Positions 11,293-26,200 of a DNA stretch of 60,000 nt are shown piece by piece. The stretch is from positions 15,564,001-15,624,000 of the forward strand of contig NC_088316.1 of assembly GCF_910592395.1 (NCBI RefSeq), given 5' to 3'. Numbering within the stretch: the stretch's first letter is position 1; each line of letters opens with the position of its first letter. This DNA is from Lineus longissimus. Taxonomy: Eukaryota; Nemertea; Pilidiophora; Heteronemertea; Lineidae. The position numbers and the translations under genes are program-made. A model generated the notes under the pieces. It made no database searches and was not told where the DNA came from. It worked only from the letters and a program-made list of their open reading frames with translations.

Positions 11293-14200
11293 CTGAAATA
11301 ACAATACAATTTTAAAGAGACAGGGTAAATCTGGGTCACAGCTAGCATTGGCTAGTGCATCGATGGAAGATCCTTATCAAACTTCCAATATTATGGTTTC
11401 TCAAGTCTTGGTTCTGTTGGTTGAATGTCACAACAAAAAAATGCATGAGATGGCATGACATATAACTCGGCCTCCCTCAGACAGTCAATGATACTGTTCT
11501 ATCAGTTTCCTTGAATCCTGCCATCATTACCTACCGGCAAATTCCATGTCGGCTTCATTCTCGTTCATCTGTGACAGCTCCTCTTCTGTCGTGTCATGCG
11601 GTTGTTGGTTCTGAGACTTCTGGGTGGCGGCCAGGTGAGAATGGAATGCCTCTCGGGCCTGGTTGATGGCATCCTCCGTCGCTCCATGTTCGATGGCTGC
11701 CTTCAGTGTCGCTTCTGGATGCGTGGAACCATGGGAATTTTTCACAAGGCGTCGACGCCGACGTGAATCGTCTTCCCAGGTGTCCAATTTCCAGAAATCT
11801 TTTCCCCTGAAATGATGGGGATGGTGTCAGAAAACTGGCAAATGTGAGTGTAGATACTGACCAAAACTTCTATATCAACGCCCTTACAACTTCCTTGGTG
11901 ATGCCAATGACACAACTTTTCCAATCAAGCTCATTTTCAACTGGAGGTGGACCAAATATCACATTTGCTGCCGAAATTTAATAGTTTGCATTACAGTTGA
12001 AATTGTCACACTTTTTAAGTTTGGACAGACCATCTTGCTGATTGCCCTGTTTTAATCTTTTCTGTTTTGATAGTCAAACACTGAGTCCGCAACACTACTT
12101 ACACCTTTTTCGGAGATCCCCAAGCGCCATGTTTATTGGTCATGATGTTGACAATCTTGTCCCTGACCTTGGAAGCAATCACATGATCCCTCTGGCGAGC
12201 AGACGTGATGAGATGATCACAGAGCTTCTCTTCCTCCTTCCTCTCGAGGAGTGTTTGGGCACACGCAGACTGAAAGAAGAGGCCACAAGATCAGTCAAGA
12301 ACACTCTGTCATTATCTAGACAAGGGGTTGATAGTCTTGCGGAAGAGGGAGTAAAACAAAAGCTTAGCAACACTCGACCAGAAGCTACAGTGAGTGATAC
12401 CTCTCATAAATGTGTTCTTGAAACTCCAATCCAAGCACTGTCCAAGTGTGAGAGCATTGGAAGCAGATTGTCACCTCTCCCTTCTTCTCCTCGCCTCTCA
12501 CTTACCTCAAACTCTGCGTGTTTCTGTACGTCCTCTGCCCTCATTCGATTCAATATGAATTCAGCCTCATTCGCCACTCGTACGATGTGATCCCGAGTGG
12601 CATGAGCTAGCAACCTTCCTTCATTGACAAGTTCAATGAAAGCTAATCCTGCATGTTTCTGTAGTGAGTTCTGCCACTCCTGGGAACACAGCAACATGAC
12701 CAGTTCCACGACGGATGTGCTCTGCTTCAAGGTAACCAAACCTGGCAAAAACAAAGGGAAAATTCAGGCAAACCTGTATAGAGCAATATAAAGACCATGA
12801 GACACTCGGTCACCCAACTAAACTTTCTCACATTTCGACATCTGATCCAAAAAGCTGGCACAGATAATATAAAATCAATTCACTATACATCCAAATATCT
12901 GCGGAACAGTATTCCTAATAGACTTCTCTCTGACAGTTTCAAAATTCCTGCAACAAATCACTTACCTCCAATTAGAAGTTCCTGACCATGAGATCCAAGG
13001 AGAGTCTTGGACAGGAATGGTGCAAAATCCACAAAGATTTCCCTAAGAAGAGGTGAAGCACTTCCAAGCGCCCTCTCGAGGCGGTCGGTCAAACTACCAC
13101 CTTCCTCCGGCGGTGGCAGGTTCTCAAGTGGACTTGGGATCTTGCTTGTGAGATCGAGCGAATTAGGACGATTTTCTGTTTCTGCTGAGTTGCCAACAGC
13201 GATGGCAGCTATGCCCTTGGGTTGGTCGACGCTGTCCTCTTTCTGTAGAGTGGAATCTCTGCGATGGACTTTGTCTGAAAAGTGAAGCGACATTCAGATG
13301 ACACACAAGATAGTTAGATGTATGATGCAATCTTTGAATCCTTTCAGATCAAGGCCATCTTCTCAAAGTAAAGGGAGTTTTTTGAAGGAAAATCTAGAGG
13401 ACACCTGATGGGCATGGTTTGGATGGAGACCCACTCTCACTGGAAGACACACCACTCACCTTCATCCAGTTCTTCAGCCTGAGCATCTGTACCATTCTCC
13501 TGAGGGGCAGCAGATGCCTCTGCCCCCACAACCTTCTCAGATGACGACACAGGTTCATCGGCTTTTTCAGATGCAGCATCAGATGAAACATCAGGTTTAG
13601 CCTCTTCTTGCTTTTCTTCTGTTTGTTCTTTCTCTTCAGCAGCCCCATTCTGTGCCTCCTTTGGTGCTTCCCCTTCAGGCCCCTGGTCTTCTGCCGCTGC
13701 TGTTGTCGTTTCATCATCTGCAGTAGTATCTGATTGATTTTCATTTGATTTTTCCTCTTCAGTGGTGGTGGCCCCCTCTGGTTTGTCTGAAAATATATGG
13801 TCAAGTGATTGAAAAATCGACACCATCTGAAGTGCAACATATCAGCCAAGACTTAATATTTTCAAAGGTTTGTTTTTTGTAGAAACATTCTCACCTTCAA
13901 CCGTCTCTGGCCTCTCATCTGTTTTTTCTTCAGATTTCTCCTCATCTTTGGAAGTGTCCTGATCGGCCTCCGCCTTGCTGTCTTCTGACTGGTCAGCTTC
14001 AATCTTCTCCTCCTCCTGGTCGGCGCTCTCAGTCTTCTCCTCTTCAACCTTTGGACCCTCCGAGGTGCCCTCAGCAGGAGCTGTAAAAATGAATGGGGTT
14101 CAATTAACTCTGATTACTTAAGTAACAATATCCCACATCACAATTTCCACAAAACACCAAATAGCAATTGAGTTAGCAGACGCACAATTGAGTTAGAAGA

Positions 14201-17200
14201 CGCCCCATTTACCTTCTGCTTCTTCTGCATCCACCTGGCCCTCAGGCTCCTCCTTCTTCACCTCTTCCTCTCTCTCTTCCTTCTGCCCTCCGTCGACATT
14301 TCCCTCTGCAGCTTCCCCTACAGTCTGTTCACCTCCCTTGGTCTCCTCCGCCTCTCCTGTTTCTGGCGGTCGGTGGAGATCCACGGCCACCTCCACTTGG
14401 GTGACATCAATCTCTCCGCTTGTGTCCAGCTGGTTCTGTGGCTCATTGTTCTCTGATCCTTCATATTCAGATAAATCTGTTAAGGTGAAAACAAGATGTC
14501 ATATCCAACAGAGGTAACTGGATGAAAAACACCCAACCTTTACAAAAGTGCTCTGCAAATGAACGATTTCTGTTCTGCATAACGATTGTCTTTTTGCTCA
14601 AACCACCCCCTCGGTTTTGGCCGATATTTTGGCTCCACCCTCATGGAGTTTAGTGAGACAACTAATACAATACCTCCAGTTCAGTATTGATTCCATAAAC
14701 TACTGACACTCAGCCTATTCTAGGTTATTGTGAAACAACAGTTTACTCCATCATACACAATCAACACCTTAGCATATGGCATAGTGAGACTTCTATAGCA
14801 CAAAATCAGAAGCACCTCACATTCCAATGGGAAAAGGAATTGGAAGGTTTCATGCAAGGTCAAACAAATCAACAAAAAATTCATGAGAAAAAAAAACCCA
14901 CTCAAAATCATCAGATATCAAAAGCATGTTTTGTCACACCATCAGATGCGGGTAGATGATACATGAAACAATTTTTTTTTAAACGGAATCCACTGTACAC
15001 ATCAAACCAAAATATATTAGTAATACAAGCACTAATTGGGTAAACAAAATAAAAATACTGTGTTATGGGTTAAAGCCAGTTGAGGAGTCTGTTGTATATA
15101 GGACTTCAACGCAAAAAAACAGGCCCACACACTTGACTGGAGTAAGCCCGTCAACACAGTACATCAAATGTGAAATGACACTTTTCACACATGCAACTTA
15201 AACAGCCGATGAGCATGCAGTTACGAAAAGGTAAACATGAAGATCGGCAAATTGCTGACTTACTCTTCTTATCATCAATTTTATCATCAGGCTTTTTAGG
15301 CACTCTTACGACCGTGTTCCCGGCGGACATGTGCGCCAGGACACTCGAATCGTCATCCTCAAGAATGATATAATCACTCCCCTTCCCATTATCACGTTTG
15401 TTAGAAACATGGTTGCGGCCTGCACCAAGGAGGGAAAAGAGGCAGAGGTCATGGTCACTCAATGGTCAAGGTTAAACTACAAGCCCAAGGTCATATTATA
15501 AGGTCAAGGTTGAATGTGCTAAGCTGGTGTTGCTTGTTAGAATAACTAAAAGGTGAGGGGCACTCACTTAGAATGACACCACCGACTGCAAGACAAAATG
15601 GAATGCTTATCAGTGACCACAGAAGGCTAAAGCGTGCACACTGGCAGAGGAATATCTGTGTAGTTTACTAAACCACTAAGACTGCACACGACGTACCCAA
15701 ATTCAACATCAGAGTATACCCATCACCATGAAATGAACAGCACAAGAACCAAAGCAACACTTTTCTAAATCTAAACTGCCCTGAGTAATGGTTCTGGGGA
15801 CTGAAAAAATTCTAAGGAGCGTGTGAATTCTGCCAGGATCATGGCCTAGTCTCTGAAGCAAATTAGCAATAGGTTCAGAACCATTCCTGTGGTCAAATCA
15901 TCAAAACTGTGCCTGGGTGAACTTAGCGCCATATCAAAAAATCCCCCAAACTGGCAAACTTTTGCCTCTACCTACCGCTGTAGTCATGTTCTCCAGAGGC
16001 TCTGGACGCTGGAGAGTTGAGTACTGATCTTGCGGGCGTGCTCAGAGGGGTCCGGGCAGGACTTGGCGGCTCGAGAATGTCCCTGTACTTGGAGACCATC
16101 AACACTGACACGAAGTAAACGATGGCTAGAGCGAGGAACTGGGCTTGTTTGGTCTCTTCCTAAAAGTGTAAAGAAGAGCAATTCAAAACACTGCTTAAGA
16201 CTACAGGTTACTCATGTTCTCATCAATGCAGTTGATATGGCCCACCAAGATTATAAGCAAAAGTCACTGTGTGCTGTGCGAGAAGCATAGTGCAAGAGAG
16301 AAAAGTTAGCAGATGCACGTCGCACCAACGTAAGCATTTTACATTTTTATGAAGGCATAACACAATATAACATGCCCAAACTTCCCCCATCTGTTTTTTT
16401 GAAACGGAGATCTTGATTTCACATAGAAATATCAACAATTAAACAATCACTAAAAATTGAGAAAACAAATTCCGGTAATTTTTCTAAACCACTGAGATAA
16501 AAAAAAACGGTCAAGTTTTTGGTTGTCAACAACACTAGACAATAAGGAAGATACTGAATTCACATTCTATATCCTTAATACAGGATGCACCAGGAAAGAA
16601 AGTCACAGTCAAATGATCATGCATCATCACATTTGAGAAATAATTTGAAGATGACTGAGGAACATTAGACCACATGACTGATAGAATATCATAAAACTGA
16701 TATAATTTTTGAGCCATCCAGGTTTGTTCCAAGAGAGTCCGAGAAAAGTAAGTTGTCAAACCCATTTGTTTTGTAGTACTTTAGTCTCAGTCATTATTTT
16801 CTAATGGTACCATTAGTTTTCTTACCGTACCATTAGTGTCATAGCCAAAATAGCATGTTTGTTCCTCAGCCACCCTGACACAAAATCTCTGGTGTGTCTG
16901 AACAATTCTGGCACGTTTGAAAAGATTATTCGACATTTAGATTTCAAAGATGAGAATTCAATATAACTTACTGCTAGTTCCATTTGGTACTATTAGCAAA
17001 ACATATTTAGACAGAATTTAGAGAGAGTTCAGTCATTTAGAGGGATCAGTAAAGCATCGGTCCTCATCATTTGGGCTGACAGAGTTTAAAGACCAAAATT
17101 ACTTTTAACGAAACATTACACTAACTAAGGCGAAGGGAGTGCAAGGATAGTGAAAGGTGCTCCTCACATCTCTGTGTAAGTACAACAAGGCTATAACTAA

Positions 17201-20200
17201 AGCTTGACACGTAACTGTGCTATTTGGATACAGCCATTCTAATTCTGTTTTGGCAATAGCTCCACAAACATAAAGCTACCGTCACAAGTAGAAACTGAGA
17301 CAAACAATTTGTTTTAAACAACACTCACCACGTCTCTGTAGACAACCGCCCGTAGTCGATTGATATCCATATCTTGAAGTAACTTTTCTATATCCTTGAT
17401 CGGAGAGTTTTGGCCGCCTAGATTTTCTACAATGTTCTGAAAGTTGGAAAATAGAAAGACTTTAGTTGTAAAAATAACATGGTATAAGAGGAGATTAAGT
17501 TGATTAATTCTGGGCAGACTTTTCCTTTCTCTCTGAAAGACAGAAGACATCTTAGCAAGTGTTCCTATTTCCCTTACACTCAAAATATATTCTTAGTATC
17601 CAGAAGATGTCTACCACATCCTAACAATCCCTGCCTCTGCTACCCCGAGGCAATGACTGTCAACTACAACATGTCATGTAAATGGAACAATAGCACTGGT
17701 GGCAACATAGTGCCTTAGTTACTCGAGTATCTTTCTCCCATTTGCAAGATGATGACCTCACCTTAGATGAAGGCTGTGTGCCACAGATGAGTGACTGTAT
17801 GAAGCTGTTAGTCCGCACCTCATTGGCATGGGTAGGTGTGGATGCTGGGGTCCGCCCCATGCTCCGATGACGACACTCAAGACAGTTACGCACGGCACAA
17901 GTACATACTGAAAGAAGAGAGGTATGAATAATGAACAGCCAGCTCCCCTCCCAAATGTCTGTGGGCTACCCTTTCTGCAGCTTGTCCATGTAGCCTCTCT
18001 GGACACATCTATTCTTGTCCTTACTATCCAATGGGTTCCAAAACATTTAAAGGTCGGTTTGATTTCATGATAAACTTACCAAGCCTAAGACACTGCCTGA
18101 GTATACCTCCACTGGACATGTTCTTCTCTTGTTCTAGCTCGCCGAAGTTGGTACTACTGGCGAACACGAGGATGTCTGTCAGGTTCATCACACGCTGCAG
18201 GAAGGAGACAGATTGTTCGATGGACAGACCTTGGCTTGGCTCTAACATGTCAAGTTCACACTGCAAAGGAGAAGGTCGTAAAGAAAGGTCAATGACAGAA
18301 AGTTATGAGGTCAAGATCAGATCAGGTCGCGAGCAAGCAGAACAGAATGAATTTAGAAGAAAATCAACTTTTTCGAACCTTAATATCTTACATCAGCATC
18401 AATGCTACTTACGTTGGGAGAGGTAGCGGCTGCCAATAGGGGCAGCAGGCCACCGCATGCCGTCACGAGGTTATCAGATAACTGGGAGATCATATGTATC
18501 ACGTTCACCACAAACACATGATTATCTGCAGCGTTCACGAAGTCGATCACAGTCTTTGTGCTATGGCTGCAAAAGAAAAGGACAGATACTTCATATTCTT
18601 GCGAAAATCTCATCTCAATCAAATCAAGCCAACATTATCTGTTTTGCTTCCTCTTTTTCGACATAACCAAAGAAAAGGATGCATCTTCTCGACAACAGCC
18701 TGGCTCCTTAAGTACAACTGTAGCTCATCCATTACTTTGACTTACAAGGAATAGCAAAAATGAAACGGCAGTATTACCTTTTCCAAACTTGCACATCAGT
18801 TTCAATGGAGAAGAGTAGATCGGATAATAGCTTCTGATGGAGGTATGACCAGCGGAACTCGGGAATACGGAATGGTGGGGCCCGGGGCCCGGGACTGAAT
18901 ATCTGCCGAGGGGCCGAAGACGATGGCTGCCGCATACTCATACTATGGGGCCGCCCTCGGTGAAGATCTGGTTTGGGCTGCTCAATTCCACCCGTACTGT
19001 TGGACCTGGGTCGCATCCCTTCCATTGGAAATACTATGTCATCTGCTTCACCTTTTTCCGCAGCTTCACCATCTCCTGAACCAGATGTGGCAGGTGTTTT
19101 TGCCGGGCTAGCAGACGTTGAGACAGTATCATTCGAACTGTCACCTTTTGACACCGCATCATTCTTTTCTGAACTCGCTTCCTTTTTCTCTTCATTCTCC
19201 GCTTCTTTTGCGTCTTCTACTTTGGCTGCTCCAGCATCACCTGCTTCATTATCACCAGTTGACACGGTAACTGACGTCTGCTCAGCATCTTTCTTTTCTC
19301 CATCTTTTTCAGCTGCTGCTTCCTCTTTTTGTTCTGCTTCTTGCTGACCTTGACCTTCCTTACTGTCCTTGACCTCCGAAACCTCAACGCTATCAACTGC
19401 TCCCTCAACGATTTCATTCACGACCTCTTTGATGTCGTTCATCCCAAGAACATTGTAAGCCTCATCTCGTTCCATCTTTGGGTCACTTGGGGTTGCCTCT
19501 GGCTTGGTTTCTTCCTGCGCACTAGTTGTGTCTGCTTCACCATTTTCAACAGGCCTCTCCGACATGTTGTCAGCAGAGGCAGCAGCCTCTTTCTTTTGGC
19601 TTTTAATAGCTTTGACTCCATCTGCTGCAAAAAAGGATATGCTATTAATCAGAGTTCACAGTACAATCCATTGAGGAGCAGCTAGCGATGCTCATTAACC
19701 TACAGACTCTAACAGGAAAGAAATAAGAGCCTTGGAAGGAATTTGGCCCCACGGCTTCTCTTTGTGGAGTTAGGCACTCCCAACCACTACCCCACCAGAT
19801 TCACCACAACTTACCAGAAGCACCCATCTCATCTGTGTCCTGTATCTCAGTTATTTCCACGGTACTCTTGGCCTGTCTATCAGGCGAGGTCTGTTCCTCC
19901 TGCAAGCCAGAGATTGTGCTGATTGGAAACTGTTGGCGTATGTTTGGGTCGGTGATCCCATCAACCCGCTGCCGCTCGTACTGCTGGTACATCTGGTTCA
20001 TGTGGATTTTGAAATCCTCGTAGGCGACCTGAAATTGCATTCATTTTGTATAGATTGATATCTGATGACGTCACGAAAATCTGCCATTGCGTTGCCCGTG
20101 CACCCCAGGCAGGTGCTGTTCGACATGGTTTTCGTTGAGAAAAGCTGTGAATCTAGCTATGATTGTGTAAAGCAGAAATTGATATTTCACTTTGACCTTT

Positions 20201-23200
20201 GCCGAGTGGCGTTCCAAGGTTCCCAGGTGCGGATTAAAAACATACAAACCTTTGAGTGTAAGATGGCCAGCGTATCAATCCAAACTCTCCATCCTCCAAA
20301 CTCAAACTTGATGGCATGATGCAACAGCATCTTGAACAGGGCCATAACCATCTCTGTCACACGCTGCTCCTCCTGGTTGCGGGGATAGATGTAACACATG
20401 GAGAACAGCCAGTCTTGCCACACTGACATCTGCAGAACAGTCCTGAAAGGAAGTACAACTCTCATGAAGTAAATATGTAATTCATGCAGGAATCTACTGT
20501 TGTTCTCCTCTATAAAGCTGTTCTGGTGGACAAGCTGCCTCAGGCAAAGCCTCCCCCTTGAAATACCTGGAGCACAGGGGGTGAGCAAAACATGCCCCAA
20601 GAACTTGAACTTAAATTGAAAGGCAAACCGCCTTGACAAGCAGCATTGATATCCTTTGTTTCTTACCTTCTGTTCTCTCTATTATGGATGCAGAGAATGG
20701 TAAGATCGGAAAGGAAGAGTTTCTTGACTTCCATGACCTTCTCTGTCTGCTTGGACTGGCGGATCAGCGTCGCTATGACTTTCAGAACCACTGGAAGAGA
20801 GAGTATAAGACAACATGAATTACATGAAAGGGCAGCAACGACAGGTAACCAAGCCGAAAGTTTTATGCCCCAAGTCAATAAGTAAGAAGTAAATGAGTGA
20901 ACACGTACTTGGATTCTCCAGTTTGTAGTTTGAGTCAGGCTCCGGGTGTCTGTCTTCGATGACCTTGCTATTCATCCGCTCCGTCATCACCTCGTACAAG
21001 ACGTTATATGTCCTCAGTGTCAGCTGCGTGGAGTTCAACATGAGGCGCTCAGCAAGCAGGGAGAAGAGGTTGTAAGGATTCATGCCGTCATGCTTCCTCC
21101 TGGAAAACAAAACGGAAGTAAAACATTAGAGGAACACAATCTATTAGCCTCGGAGTCTTGGATTTTTCAAACAGGTTGTGATGTCAGATGACTGGTCCAT
21201 AAGTTTGACTTCACAGTGAAAAAGATGACGATCATAATGAATAAATGCATGGCTTGATATCGTCAAATCGTAGACACTCATAAAGTGCATCATGATGTAC
21301 TGCACAGGATCTCAAAAGGGGTTCATCCTAGTAAATTCACAAAATGGATTACTTTACAACTTTTATGTGGTTTGAAATTCTAAAGACACTCGTATCTACC
21401 CTTTGCAAATTGTGTCAGTAAAGACTGAAAGCTATGAATAACGAAAGAAGTCAAAAGTGGCATTTATATTCTACAGACAGATTAGATGCCAGGCACACTC
21501 AAAACACAAGAGGATTCTAATTCTCAGAAAGAGTGACAGCTCTCCGAAAGCATACAAGATGATTGGTTTTCTAGAAAAGTTAGAGTGTAGAAGACTTGTA
21601 AAATCTCTACTTGCACTTCCCTCCCAAATTTAACAGATTTTTGAGAAAAATTGACTGCATTGTAATTAGAATGAAGAGTGAGAGCACAGCACACTATCGT
21701 GAGTTAAATCCAATCCCTGTAAGTTTTCAGTACAAACTGTCCCAGGCTTAGGTAGCCTTGATTCTTACACCCAATCCCAAAATGACCCAGACGATAGTGT
21801 TATTGTGAAGATAAGATTCGACCTGCCTTTCTTCCCAATCCTCCTCATCATCAAAGTCGTCATCACTGTCAGAAAAACAGGAACAGCCGAAAATAGTGCA
21901 GAGGTCAATTATCAGGTTTTTCTACAACAATTCACTCCACACAAAGTGCAAAAGGTAGACAGACTGACAACAGTATTTTGTTTTCATTCGACAAGTTCAA
22001 GATGAAAATACTACAACTTTGGTGCTATAAGCATGACCTGTTGACTATGTCTGTCAATAATTTTGAAAGCCTAACACTGTAAGGGTCAATAAAAAAGACT
22101 ATCTATATTGGTTTCAATGACTTGGGGATATACAAATATTATGGAACTACTTAATAGTTGTGAGTTCAACTCATCTGGGGGAGAATTTAGCCTATAGTCT
22201 ATTGTACAACAACTGAATCTAATAAAGAATTTTACCAAGTCTCAAAGTATATGTAGCTGAAGTTTGAGGAAATTTCAGAAAGAATTATTTGAAGCTATAT
22301 TTAGTCAGTTACTTCATTACAGTTTGAATTCAAAATATTCCCAGGAGCAGCTTCAAAGATGCATGAAATAAGGAATTAAAGGCACTTCAAAACATTATAT
22401 GCCACTTCCAAATGAACTGTATAATAGAGCAAGCCACCTTCTCCTGTGAATTAGAGATAAGTAATGCAGACACCTCCAACAAAGGACACCCTCAGCCAAA
22501 GAACAAGGTGTCCATAATATATAGATTAAACTTACTTGTGGGTACTCCTCATCAAGAAGAATCCGAGAAGTTTCATCGCGGTGATGCGTATATTCTCATT
22601 GGCCGATGCCAACAGCTTGAAGACGGTGCGCACACCGTGTTTGCGGTCGAATGCTGGCACCATGGAAGCTGGATGTTCTGCCATCAGTACCACAGTGAAC
22701 TGGAGGACATCGCGAAGATTATCATCCTGTAAAGATGCAAAAATGTATTGAAATGATAAAAACTCTAAACCCCATTATTCTCATGAACATATACTCTTCT
22801 GATTTCATTAAATTCTTGTGAACAGACTGAATGTTTCACTACAAGACCTATCAGGGAACACGAAGTACAGCTCACCTCATGCATGGTGGTGAGATAGTTG
22901 AGAATGGCCTGCAGCTCATCATCATTGATGCCCTGTCCCTTTAGGATCAACTGCTTGATGTAGAGCAGCATGTAGGACCGGAGCTTCACTGTCTCCTCGC
23001 GACTTGGACGAGGCCCGTCTGAAAATTGAAAAGAGGAGAAAGGTGAGAGTTTGTTACATTATATTTTTATAGTTTTAGTCTCATATTTTCCTGAGTTAGA
23101 ACCTCTCTCTATTGTCTCTTGCTCACTGGGGGAGCACCCCTCAAACTTTACTGACACTCACCAACTCCCTTTGGCATGATACCACTCCTATCCTTGGGGT

Positions 23201-26200
23201 TGACAATCCAGTAGTAGTACTTGAGTGAGTGCATGGTCTGTAATACTGCACTGACCCGCCTGATATTTGTGTAGATCTGGGCATCGTTGATAAATTCGGT
23301 GGCAAGATATGAATACAATTTGTTCTGGACCTGGAATCAAAAGCCAAAGTTTGTTTTATATGACATGAAATACTGGAATTTCCTTCTTCTAAACTATCCT
23401 AAGTCTCAAACATTTTGAAAGATGTATTGGTTTCATCAGAAAGGATTGTCCCTACATAGCTTTTCTCCACTCATCAGTTCTGGCTGGGAAGTTCGCCTTC
23501 AATGGACTTGAGGGTTGAGTAGGCCTAAGAGTTACAACATGGCATACTTACATCTACACTAGTGTAGATCCACAAGGCAGGATTGAAAAGGATGTGGTCA
23601 AACAGGTGTTTGAGTAATGGAGCACACGATGGGATGGCCACTAGGAAATTGGTCAACTTCAGGAATGAGCCGAGCACCTGACCATTTATATGTTCTCTGG
23701 ACGACTGAAAATGAGAGAGGAACAGTATTGGTTACTTTGCCAGAGGCGAATCATTCCCAATTCAATACAGTTGCAGACTCATAAGATTCTGATGTCGTGA
23801 ACGTTTCTTGTGTACCACTACAGTTGGGCACAACCTGAGCTCATTGGCTAGGAGGAGGAAACCGTCACAAACTACTCTATGAACCTCAGTCACCAGATAG
23901 GCCTTATAAAGAGTGACTCAGTTTTATTCCCCAAAGAACAAGCCAGGTAACGAAAGTAAAATGACTTGTCCAAGGACACACGCTATATGTTCATGAGACA
24001 AAGTCATAAAAGGTCAATCATTTTTTCTTCAAAATATAGCATAGGAAACCTACCTTTTCTAATAAGTGGCTAATAACCAGGAATCCTTTGTTCTGTAGCA
24101 GCTGCTGTTGAATGGTGGTGGAACTCTCCAAAAGATTGCCAAGTAGCGCCATGAGTGACGCGCATATCGAATAATCAACCTTTTCCTCCGCGCCCTGCTC
24201 CGCCACGTGCGTACAGTCTAACTGACCGAATAAGGGAAACAAGACCTGGATACCACCGAGAGAGTGGAGGGTACTGTGTATGGAATGTGTGATCACAGCT
24301 TTGACGTCCTGAAATTGATAATAGGATTACCGATGAATTTTGGTTCCTGTGGATTTCTCACTGCCAATTGCAAGCAAATCTCTGCTAAAACAAACTTTTC
24401 TTTCACCAGATTTGCTCTCACTGAGTGAAAATGCATCAAAACGGTTTCTGGTCTGGCATCACATATGCCCAGTGACTTTGACTTAGGCAAAGCTCAGCTA
24501 TCAGATAACTCCACTTCATTTCTTCTATTAGTCAGGCCGCTAACATTTGAGTATTGATGTTGCTGCTGTTGAAGTTGAGGTGTTGAAAAACTCCCTGAAC
24601 AGTTTTGAATACATTTCACAAGGAAACCAAGATCATTACATTTGACATGTATGCAATCCAATTTTATCAAAATCCTGTGAAAACAAGCATATTTGGGACT
24701 TTCGAGGTGAGATTAATGTTTAAAACATAGAAGCTTGGTTTCACCGCTCGCAACTCCACACTCGCTGTTGTGTAAGCATTGGGTGATATGAATAAAGACC
24801 AGCAAATGCTTTTACTTCAATTTTGTACAGGAAGGTCTAGTGTAAATGTACATGGAGTTTAAGATAAAAGCATTTGCTAGTCTTTATTCATATCGCCCAT
24901 TGATTCTCACTACATCACCAAACTTGATTTGGATTATTTACCTGCAGCATGAGAGCATGCGGAGAGTGGACAAAGAACGATGGATTTCCTTTCGGAGAGG
25001 ACTCCAGGCAGAGCTGGCTGTCACAGGCGATAGGGTTATACATGAACACCATGCTGTGAGTGAGCTTGGCTTCATACAACACACGGCGGTAGGGCTCAGC
25101 AACGACGTTATTGCACTCGTTTTCAAAGCGGAACTGATTCTGAAAATATGTGAAAAAGACAGGTTATTGGAGGAGTAGAAAGCAACCACTTTCTTCCCAC
25201 ATGTGATGCCATACATCTCAATGCCTGGAGTATTGTCATGGTTTTCCAATAATGATACCATTGGGCTATTGGCCGATGGTGTGTAAATAAAACATGGGGT
25301 AGTAGGAATGTGTAAATCGTTTATTTTGTTTGTCGTAGAACAACACAAGCACGTAGGTTGACATGGCGAGTGGTCAATAGGGTACTGGTTGTACTACAGG
25401 AAGAGTCCGTTGACTATATTATTTGTTTTGTAGGGGTAGCAAGTGCACATACGATGTGGCCGAGACCTAACCTCTTTGATGCTGGATGTATTGACTGGCA
25501 GATTGGAATTGACCACCCCAGAGTCTTTACTGATAGCAGTTCAACTAGCATAAACTCAAAGTCTCTTTATTACCTTATAACCAGGGCCAAGCTGGTGTAC
25601 GGCCTGAACCTGCTGAGGGGTGAGCGCCTCACTGAACATGTACAGCGTCGACATCTGACCACAGAACATACTATCCACCTCATTTTCAGACGATGCACCG
25701 ATGAAACACTTGTCAAAAGGCTGGAACAGAAAACGTCAGTTGTAGGTACATGTAGATATCATCACCAATCATAATTACGTCTAATATCCTTTTGTATGGA
25801 AAATTCAACCAATGTTTCAGCTCAAGATGCTCCCTTCTAGCTTCGGCATCAAAAAATTTTAACTGTGTTCCTTTTAGCATGTTCAGAGAAAGGAGTCCCA
25901 CAGGGATCATTTCTGAAGCCAATCTTGTTCACCATGAAGATTAAACCATCAATCTTGACTCTAACTAACTAGCAGGAAGACAATGAGCAGTCCCGCAAGC
26001 ATTATCATAATGGTGTAGAATTAACTAAAGTTTAATGGCTTAGAGTTTTATCTCCCGGAGAACTTACATCGCTACTGTTGACAAACCAGGACATGTCCGT
26101 CTGTGAGACCAGAGCACCATCAACGTAACACCGAAGTTCACTCTTGCTCCATCTGTTGTAGATATGTACTATTGACACCATGTACCACTGGAAGATATAG

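Noticed and set aside
12042-12590. 182-codon plus-strand ORF
   Set aside because: It is the antisense shadow of neurobeachin exons 31 and 32, whose minus-strand frame is clearly conserved.
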